This document shows positions 32,795 to 38,318 of a stretch of DNA of 38,318 nucleotides, one piece after another. Made by a program: the position numbers and the translations under genes. The notes below the pieces were generated by a model. That model was not told the DNA's origin and did not search any database. It was given only the letters and a program-made list of their open reading frames with translations. Origin of the DNA: Poseidonibacter ostreae (lineage in GTDB: Bacteria > Campylobacterota > Campylobacteria > Campylobacterales > Arcobacteraceae); the NCBI RefSeq assembly GCF_009208075.1, contig NZ_WFKJ01000031.1, positions 1 through 38,318 of the forward strand, in the 5' to 3' direction. Positions within the stretch are counted from its first letter, which is position 1, and every line of letters starts with the position of its first letter.

Positions 32795-34330
32795 TTATTT
32801 ATAAAATACTCTTGCAATTCCAAGTAGAAATAAAGCAATAGCAAAGTTATCATATCCATTATCTAAAGATAAAACAAAAAATGAACCAAGCATAAGTGCA
32901 AAGCCACCAAGTTTGGGGTTTATATGACTTTTTAATTCTTTTAATATATATTCTAGTTGCCCTTTTGAAAGTTCAACTTCTAAATTTCCTTTGCTAGCTT
33001 TTGTAATTACAGATTTTAAATCTCTTACAATAAAAGGTAAATCTTTTACTTCATCAACTAATGTTTCTAAAACACTCTCTTTTGCCCCTAAAGCTTTTGG
33101 AATATTAACTTGTAAAATAGGTAAAATATCTTTAACACCATTAAAGTTTTCAATATAAGTAGTTCCTAAGCCTTCAATAATAGCACTAACTCTTAAAATA
33201 TAAATAGCATCACTTGGAAGTTTAAAAGGAAAATCCCTTGTCGTTTCTAGTATTTCAAAAGCAAGTTTTTGCATGGATTCACTGTCAAGGTTATTGTTTG
33301 AAAATATTTCAAACATTTTTGCTGTAAATTCTGCTAATTCACTAACAGGTGCTTCATAACTTATAGTTCCTAAACGCTTATTCGCATCTATGTAAGCTTC
33401 ATAATTTTGTTCATTTGCAGCTTTTATAAGCTCAATTATTGCAACTCTTGTTTCATTTGGAACGGTTTTTACCATCCCAAAATCTAGAAATACTATATTT
33501 GAATCTTTTGTAATTAAAATATTTCCAGGATGTGGATCTGCATGGAAATATCCATTTATCAGCATTTGAGTAGTATAAAATTCTACAAGTTTTCCAATTA
33601 CTGCTTTTGCATCAATATTGTTTTTAAAGATATTTTCTTTATCGTCAAACCTAAAACCTTCTTCGTAACTCATTACAATTGCATCGTTTGAACAAAACTG
33701 TTCATATGGTTTTGGAAAGATTATTCCACTATCTTTGTAAGTACTTGAAAACTTTTTGAGATTTGTTAACTCTGTATTAAAGTTTACTTCTTCTAAAATC
33801 ATTTTAGAAAACTCACTTATAACGGCATCTATAGAGTTTTTTGTGTAAAAAGAAAAAAATGGTTTAAATATAGAGTTAAAAAAGTTAATTATTTTTATAT
33901 CTGCGCTTACTTGCTCTTTAATTAGATGTCTTTTTAGTTTTACAGCAACTTTTGTATCATCATGTAAAAAAGCTATATGAACTTGTCCAATTGATGCTGA
34001 AGCAATTGGAGTTGTATCAAAAGACTTGAAAGTATTTGTAAAGAAACTTTGTTTGTAAACAGTATCAAAATGCTCTTGTGACATATGAGGAATTTGATCA
34101 TGAAGCTCTTTTAATTCATCAAGATACTCTTGTGAAAAAAAGTCAGCTCTAGTTGCTAAAACTTGAGCTAGTTTTATAAAACTAGCTCCCAAAGCTGTAA
34201 TAGTACTTTTTAGTTTTTTTGGTTTTAAGGGTTTAAAAAAAAGAAACTTATCCTTTTTTTTAATAACCATAAATAAAGTAAGTAAAAAAGTAAATACTTT
34301 ATAAACTCTAAGAGGGGAATAAAGTCTCAC
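32795..34330 (-). CDS. UbiB/ABC1 (AarF) family atypical kinase-like protein
   Basis: The 511-residue protein has the UbiB fold. The alanine-rich nucleotide loop is PIASASIGQVHIAFL, the ATP-site lysine is in KVAVKLK, and the catalytic and metal blocks are GYFHADPHPGNILI and IVFLDFGMV. One or two C-terminal membrane helices follow (about 480-510). UbiB proteins support ubiquinone or other isoprenoid lipid work, probably as ATPases at the membrane. Two otherwise conserved motifs differ: KxGQ reads KLAQ (FIKLAQVLATRAD), and ExD reads EVN in ILEEVNFNTEL. The start is a GTG overlapping the phasin-like gene by four bases (GTGA), so the two are translationally coupled. Confidence 0.88.
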   Translation of the reverse strand: MRLYSPLRVYKVFTFLLTLFMVIKKKDKFLFFKPLKPKKLKSTITALGASFIKLAQVLATRADFFSQEYLDELKELHDQIPHMSQEHFDTVYKQSFFTNTFKSFDTTPIASASIGQVHIAFLHDDTKVAVKLKRHLIKEQVSADIKIINFFNSIFKPFFSFYTKNSIDAVISEFSKMILEEVNFNTELTNLKKFSSTYKDSGIIFPKPYEQFCSNDAIVMSYEEGFRFDDKENIFKNNIDAKAVIGKLVEFYTTQMLINGYFHADPHPGNILITKDSNIVFLDFGMVKTVPNETRVAIIELIKAANEQNYEAYIDANKRLGTISYEAPVSELAEFTAKMFEIFSNNNLDSESMQKLAFEILETTRDFPFKLPSDAIYILRVSAIIEGLGTTYIENFNGVKDILPILQVNIPKALGAKESVLETLVDEVKDLPFIVRDLKSVITKASKGNLEVELSKGQLEYILKELKSHINPKLGGFALMLGSFFVLSLDNGYDNFAIALFLLGIARVFYK

Positions 34331-34590
34331 TTTAACTCTTGTTTTAACTTTTCAAGATCATCTTTAGTAGCAAGTCCTAAATCATCAATTATATCTTTTA
34401 ACATAGATTTTAGTTTTTCTTTATTTTTTTGCTCTTCTTCTTTGGCTTTTTGCTCAATAGATTCTAGAAAATTTTTGGCATCATCAGTTTTTATTTTTCC
34501 TGATTTTTCCATCTTATGTATTTCTTCTTCAACTTTTTCTTTTATAAGTAATCCTGCACCAATACCTGTATATAATAAATCTTTTAACAT
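34327..34590 (-). CDS. phasin-like coiled-coil protein
   Basis: This 87-residue protein has a short hydrophobic N-terminal part (LLYTGIGAGLLIKEKVEEEI) followed by a charged coiled coil to the end. The layout matches small phasin-superfamily proteins (PhaF/PhaI-like), which coat polyhydroxyalkanoate granules. No polyhydroxyalkanoate genes are in the window, and in other bacteria such proteins commonly precede a UbiB-like gene. A function as an accessory of the UbiB-like protein is an inference from the GTGA overlap. Confidence 0.65.
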   Translation of the reverse strand: MLKDLLYTGIGAGLLIKEKVEEEIHKMEKSGKIKTDDAKNFLESIEQKAKEEEQKNKEKLKSMLKDIIDDLGLATKDDLEKLKQELK

Positions 34591-34618
34591 TCTTTTTCCT
34601 TTTTTTTGTATCTATTTT

Positions 34619-34903
34619 TTACCAAGGACCTTGGAACCTGTCTGGTTTATGCTCACATTTTTTGCTATGTTTTGTAACTCTTCCGTGGACTCTTTTTCTC
34701 CATCTATCATAAGCTTTTTTGCTTAAAAGTTTTCTCATCTTATTTTTTACTTGATTCTCTGTTAATCCATATTGTAAATATATTATCTCAAAAGGCATTC
34801 TATCTTGCCATGCCATTTCAATAAGTCTATTTTCATCAGATTCTTGAAATTGTAAATCTCTTTTTTTAAGTGCTTTTAACTTAACTTCTTTTTTATAGTT
34901 CAT
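34619..34903 (-). CDS. TIGR03643/DUF2805 family protein
   Basis: The 94-residue basic protein contains the family hallmarks: ENRLIEMAWQDRMPFEIIYLQYG, then LTENQVKNKMRKLLS, then AYDRWRKRVHGR, with a HSKKCEHKPDRFQGPW tail (some blocks shortened here). The middle looks like a helix-turn-helix with an arginine-rich third part, so nucleic acid binding is plausible but unproven. It follows the preceding small gene by one base and lies 28 bases before the phasin-like gene. Confidence 0.8.
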   Translation of the reverse strand: MNYKKEVKLKALKKRDLQFQESDENRLIEMAWQDRMPFEIIYLQYGLTENQVKNKMRKLLSKKAYDRWRKRVHGRVTKHSKKCEHKPDRFQGPW

Positions 34904-34904
34904 C

Positions 34905-35261
34905 TTATTGTATTAAAAAATCTTGTAAATTTGTTTTTCCATAACTTACATCGCTATTAGAGTCTTTTACTGTTTTTGCTATTAAAGCCATAAGTGTTTT
35001 TACACCTTTCGTTTTTTCTGGATCAGTTTGAGGAAGAAGTCGAACAGTTACGGCATCACCTTTACTTGAAAGCTGAATAAAAAAGTTTTGTGATTTGCCA
35101 TCTTCAACAGCAATACTTTCTATTAAGGCTGAGTTTTCTTTGTGATTTATATACTTATCCGCAGTTTTTAAAATACCTTTGTCTACTTTGTGCATAATAG
35201 GTTCAATCACATCATAACACTCTTTAACACTTTTTGCTTTTTCTAATACTATATGTGGCAT
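34905..35261 (-). CDS. tautomerase/CHMI-like small protein, start corrected to MPHIV
   Basis: Translation likely starts at the ATG at 35261 (MPHIVLEKAKSVKECYDV), not at the upstream ATG at 35273. GGAG lies six bases before 35261, but nothing ribosome-like precedes 35273. This gives 118 residues starting Met-Pro, so Met removal would leave an N-terminal proline, as in tautomerase-superfamily enzymes such as CHMI. The length and MPH start fit 5-carboxymethyl-2-hydroxymuconate isomerase, and later residues (VTVRLLPQTDPEKTKGVKT) contain the expected arginine. No aromatic-degradation genes are adjacent. The call is moderate. Confidence 0.6.
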   Translation of the reverse strand: MPHIVLEKAKSVKECYDVIEPIMHKVDKGILKTADKYINHKENSALIESIAVEDGKSQNFFIQLSSKGDAVTVRLLPQTDPEKTKGVKTLMALIAKTVKDSNSDVSYGKTNLQDFLIQ

Positions 35262-35343
35262 ATATTTCTCCATTTTTTAACTAGTGTTATTTTATAGGAA
35301 ATATCTATTTTTTTGTAGTTCTTTTATGGCAGTTAATGTTTTT

Positions 35344-36738
35344 TTAGTAAAGTTTTTTATTTAGGCTTAATTCAATGCTGAATTTAGCTCCTATATATTT
35401 AACAGATTCATATGTATATTCATTATTTGAAACACTAATTTCTCCATTTAAATGAGTTGTAATAATATCATGACTCATATATAAACCAATTCCTGTACCT
35501 ACAGATTGATGTTTAGTTGTAAAGTAAGGTTCAAATATCTTTTCTATTATATGTTCTTTTATTCCACCAGCATTATCTATTATTTCTACACATAAAACAT
35601 TGTCTTTTTTATATGTATTTATAATGATTAATTTGTCTCCGTCTTCTTTTTCAAGTAGTGCATCTTTTGCGTTATTCAAAATATTTATTAATACTTGAAT
35701 AAATTCGTTTTCAATAGATTCAATAGTAATATTTTGAATATTTTTTATTATTTTTATCTCATTAGCTATAAATTGAGAACCAATCATATTTAATACTTTG
35801 TCAATAGTGTTAGAAATATCAATCTCTTCTATCTTTCTATTATTAGGATCAAGAAAACCTCTAAAATCTTCTATTGTTTGTGATAGGTATTGTGCTGAAT
35901 CATTAATGGAATCCATTGCTCTATATAAATCTTTATCCTCTAGTACCTCCATCTCTTTATGCAATTTTATTCCTGTTGCTGCAGTTGAAATAACACTTAA
36001 AGGTTGTCTCCATTGATGTGCAATATTACCTAACATTTCACCTAATGAAGCCATTTTTGATTGTTCTGCCAGAAGCTTTGTTTTATTTCTATTCTCTTTT
36101 ATTTCGTTATCTAATTGTCTTATCATTTCATTTATATTATTTGCTAAATCTTTGAATTCATCATTAGTATTCATTTCAATGGGTTTATGTAAGTTATTAA
36201 GCTTTATCTCTTGTGTACTTTTTGAAATAAAATTAATTTTATTAATAAGAAAATATTTTATAATTAAGATTAATAGTAAAATTAATAAACTTGTAACAAA
36301 GATTGATACAAAAACTATATCTTTAATTCTTTTATCTATAAGTTTAGAGTTTTCTAAATTTGAGATACTTACAACAACTTTTGCTAAGATTTGGTCATTA
36401 ATTACAACATTAGATTTGAATAAACTTTTTTTATCTTCACTCATTCCTTTCTTAAAAGTTTGAGATACGATTTTCTTATTAATAATTACTCTTATTGTGG
36501 CAATGTTTTTATATGCGTGAGAAGTATTTTCAACTATAGTATCAATAGCAGAATAATCTTTTAGTAATACAGAATCTAAAATAGATATAGAAATAGTATT
36601 TACAATTGTTTTTCCTTGTTCATTTTGTAGTTTTTCAAGAAAGTTTTTTTCATCTTTAATTATAAAAAATCCAAAGAATGATAATAAAGACATCACGCTA
36701 ATTAAAACTGTTGCTGTTATTTTAAATGTTAGTTTCAT
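35344..36738 (-). CDS. transmembrane histidine kinase paired with PhnD-like binding protein
   Basis: This 464-residue protein has helices at about 6-27 and 140-165 around a short periplasmic segment of about 110 residues, then a HAMP domain (about 165-215), a coiled coil, and an HQWRQPL core: MASLGEMLGNIAHQWRQPL, ILNNAKDALL, IDNAGGIKE and GTGIGLYMS. Its ATG overlaps the TGA of the upstream binding-protein gene by one base (TGATG). The periplasmic part is too small for a large ligand-binding domain of its own, so the binding protein may supply the ligand, as LuxP does for LuxQ. The core closely matches the 17926 kinase. No response regulator is adjacent. Confidence 0.92.
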   Translation of the reverse strand: MKLTFKITATVLISVMSLLSFFGFFIIKDEKNFLEKLQNEQGKTIVNTISISILDSVLLKDYSAIDTIVENTSHAYKNIATIRVIINKKIVSQTFKKGMSEDKKSLFKSNVVINDQILAKVVVSISNLENSKLIDKRIKDIVFVSIFVTSLLILLLILIIKYFLINKINFISKSTQEIKLNNLHKPIEMNTNDEFKDLANNINEMIRQLDNEIKENRNKTKLLAEQSKMASLGEMLGNIAHQWRQPLSVISTAATGIKLHKEMEVLEDKDLYRAMDSINDSAQYLSQTIEDFRGFLDPNNRKIEEIDISNTIDKVLNMIGSQFIANEIKIIKNIQNITIESIENEFIQVLINILNNAKDALLEKEDGDKLIIINTYKKDNVLCVEIIDNAGGIKEHIIEKIFEPYFTTKHQSVGTGIGLYMSHDIITTHLNGEISVSNNEYTYESVKYIGAKFSIELSLNKKLY

Positions 36739-37565
36739 CAGAATCTAGATGAATTATCCATACTTTCTTTAATAATAGTATAGTCATCATCCATTGCCTC
36801 TAAGAAAGCAGTTTTTTTAATCGATTTTAATACTTCTTTATCTTTTAAATTTAATAAAGATTTTTTTAAAGTATTGTAAACCTTATCATCCAGCCCAGCT
36901 TTTACTAACCATGGTTTTGTAATATTTTGGAAGCTAGCAATACTTTTTAATCCTCTGTTTTTATATTTTTTATATGAACTCTCTTTTACAACTCCTGAAT
37001 CAAAGTCTCCATGTACAACTGCTAAGGCAACCTTGTCATGTCTATTTAAATAATCGAATTTTTTTAAATCTTTTGAGGTAATATTAACTTTTAAGAGTTC
37101 ATTTTGAGCTAAATATCTTCCTATAGTTGATTGTTTATCTCCAAATGCAAAACTTTTGTTTTTTAAATCTTTTAAAGACTTTATAGTTGAGCCTTTTCTT
37201 ACTATAAAAACTCCATTAAAAACTTTTTTTCCTTTATGCTCTTCTTTTACAAGAAGCTTTATATCTTTATTTCTTTGTTTTGCTAAGATGTAACTAGCTG
37301 GTCCAAATCGTGCGAAATCATAATCTCCTTTAACTATACCTTCTAAAGCACTTTCATAAGATGGATATATTTTAATAGAGATTTTTAAATCAAGTCCTTG
37401 TTTTTTTGCATCTTTTTCTAAATATTTAATGATTGGACTAAATTGCTTATACATAACAGAAGCTTTATCTGAAGTATAAACACCAAACTTTAAATCTATT
37501 GCATAAGTACTTGTAAGAAAAGACAATAGTAAAAAAAGTAAAATTATATTTTTATTTTTTTTCAT
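36738..37565 (-). CDS. PhnD-like phosphonate-type periplasmic binding protein
   Basis: Translation most likely starts at ATG 37565 (MKKNKNIILLFLLLS, with GAGGG five bases upstream), giving 275 residues; an earlier ATG at 37604 would add 13 residues before the signal peptide. The signal peptide ends TSTYA. The mature protein is a type-2 binding fold of the PhnD/phosphonate-bd family: LKFGVYTSDKASVMYKQFSP, YDFARFGPASYILA, FGDKQSTIGRYLAQNELL, VHGDFDSGVVKESSY. Phosphate-type ligand loops are typical of the family but the actual ligand is unknown. No phosphonate ABC permease or ATPase is adjacent, which supports a sensory role with the overlapping kinase gene. Confidence 0.88.
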   Translation of the reverse strand: MKKNKNIILLFLLLSFLTSTYAIDLKFGVYTSDKASVMYKQFSPIIKYLEKDAKKQGLDLKISIKIYPSYESALEGIVKGDYDFARFGPASYILAKQRNKDIKLLVKEEHKGKKVFNGVFIVRKGSTIKSLKDLKNKSFAFGDKQSTIGRYLAQNELLKVNITSKDLKKFDYLNRHDKVALAVVHGDFDSGVVKESSYKKYKNRGLKSIASFQNITKPWLVKAGLDDKVYNTLKKSLLNLKDKEVLKSIKKTAFLEAMDDDYTIIKESMDNSSRF

Positions 37566-37750
37566 TAAACCCTCTTTATAGATTACATGGTTTTGAATCT
37601 TCATAATAACAAAATAATAAATAAAATCTTCTTGTTACCATATTTAATTATAAATATATCAATATAATAATTATACATTAATATACTTAATACAAGAACT
37701 AATTAGTAGATTTGTTAAGAGATTTTAAAGCAGGTGCTTTTTTATTTCTA

Positions 37751-38318
37751 TTAACTTTCTAATGTTTGAATTAGTGTTTGTCCTAAATGAATATTAGTTT
37801 GTGAACCATTTATAGCTTTTCTTGTATCTTCAACTACATTATGGATTTTATTTTTAATTGTATCTGAGCTTTGTAATTGTTGATTTACATTACATGAAAT
37901 ACTATTTGAATTTTCACTATTTTGATTTGCAACAAGAATAAGGTTTTTAAGTTTTAAGATTGCATCTTTAGAAATTTCGACACTATTTTTTACTAAGACT
38001 TGAACAGCTTCATTTTTATTTGTTACTGAACTTGTCATTTCTTTGATATTATCAATTTCATTTCCAATATTTAAGGTAGACTCTTTTGATGATGCCGCTA
38101 GTTTTTTAACTTCAGTAGCAACAATAGCAAATCCTCTTCCATACTCTTTAGCTTTTGATGCTTCTATTGCTGCATTAATTGCTAGTAAATTTGTTTGCAT
38201 AGAAATTTTATCATTCTCTTTTACTAAATCAGTAATAGAGTTGTTTTTATCATTTAATTCTTCGATTGTATGTGAAAATTCATCTATAGCATTTGACATA
38301 TTATTTATTAAATCAAAC
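37751..38318 (-). CDS. methyl-accepting chemotaxis protein, C-terminal part (cut by window edge)
   Basis: The frame is open to the right edge, so the start lies outside. The visible 188 residues are the signalling half of a chemoreceptor: the hairpin tip [24 protein letters not shown] (shortened here to its core [14 protein letters not shown]) and [16 protein letters not shown], with heptad coiled coils on both sides. It contacts CheA and CheW at the cell pole. The sensor domain and membrane helices are not in the window. It ends without a CheR-binding pentapeptide (final residues [11 protein letters not shown]). Confidence 0.92.
   Translation of the reverse strand, partial: FDLINNMSNAIDEFSHTIEELNDKNNSITDLVKENDKISMQTNLLAINAAIEASKAKEYGRGFAIVATEVKKLAASSKESTLNIGNEIDNIKEMTSSVTNKNEAVQVLVKNSVEISKDAILKLKNLILVANQNSENSNSISCNVNQQLQSSDTIKNKIHNVVEDTRKAINGSQTNIHLGQTLIQTLES

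Noticed and set aside
37727-37740. Short AAAGC/GCTTT hairpin near the chemoreceptor end
   Set aside because: The T-run is on the plus strand, where no gene ends; on the minus strand there is no T-run. Too weak to call a terminator.

Overview
The window is visibly AT-rich and dominated by signal-transduction genes. Histidine kinases with an HQWRQPL-type H-box, AAGG-type ribosome sites and frequent TTG starts, together with a TctCBA transporter, DUF302, DUF2721, a TIGR03643-type protein and a 2-Cys peroxiredoxin, suggest a free-living Campylobacterota of the Arcobacter group. The taxon is an inference from gene content. I see no rRNA, insertion sequence, CRISPR array or integrase.

Left third (1-9530): the end of an unrecognised gene, a small lysine-rich protein, then a D-amino acid module: a DauR/YheO-like regulator divergent from ridA-dadA-alr. 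Next are an exported rhodanese, a small membrane protein and a typical 2-Cys peroxiredoxin with two good start sites. A 310-base gene-free stretch follows, holding two terminators and a candidate structured RNA. Then come a DRE-TIM aldolase-like enzyme and three exported proteins, including a GH114 glycosidase lipoprotein and a DUF1566 protein.

Middle (9531-17853): seven minus-strand genes run from a DUF2721 membrane protein down to RNase HI, through DUF302, a methyltransferase, a four-helix membrane protein, a DMT-type exporter and a hemerythrin-PAS protein. Three plus-strand genes follow, ending in a membrane diguanylate cyclase, and then a CbiX-like chelatase on the minus strand.

Right half (17926-38318), all on the minus strand. 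The tripartite tricarboxylate transporter tctC-tctB-tctA is followed by a response regulator and a histidine kinase, with a second histidine kinase further downstream. A tRNA-Ser(GGA) and a cold-shock gene separate this from a compact five-gene signalling operon (32584 to 26770): OmpR-type regulator, REC-PAS-coiled-coil protein, PhnD-like periplasmic binding protein, transmembrane kinase with a degenerate receiver, and a soluble REC-kinase. The binding-protein gene seems to have lost its start codon (ATG to AGG). A UbiB-like/phasin pair and two small genes separate it from a second PhnD-like binding protein plus kinase pair and the end of a chemotaxis receptor.

The strongest theme is periplasmic solute-binding proteins next to histidine kinases: three such modules lie within about 20 kb. 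The five-gene operon is the best candidate for an undescribed sensory phosphorelay. Its ligand and wiring cannot be read from the sequence.
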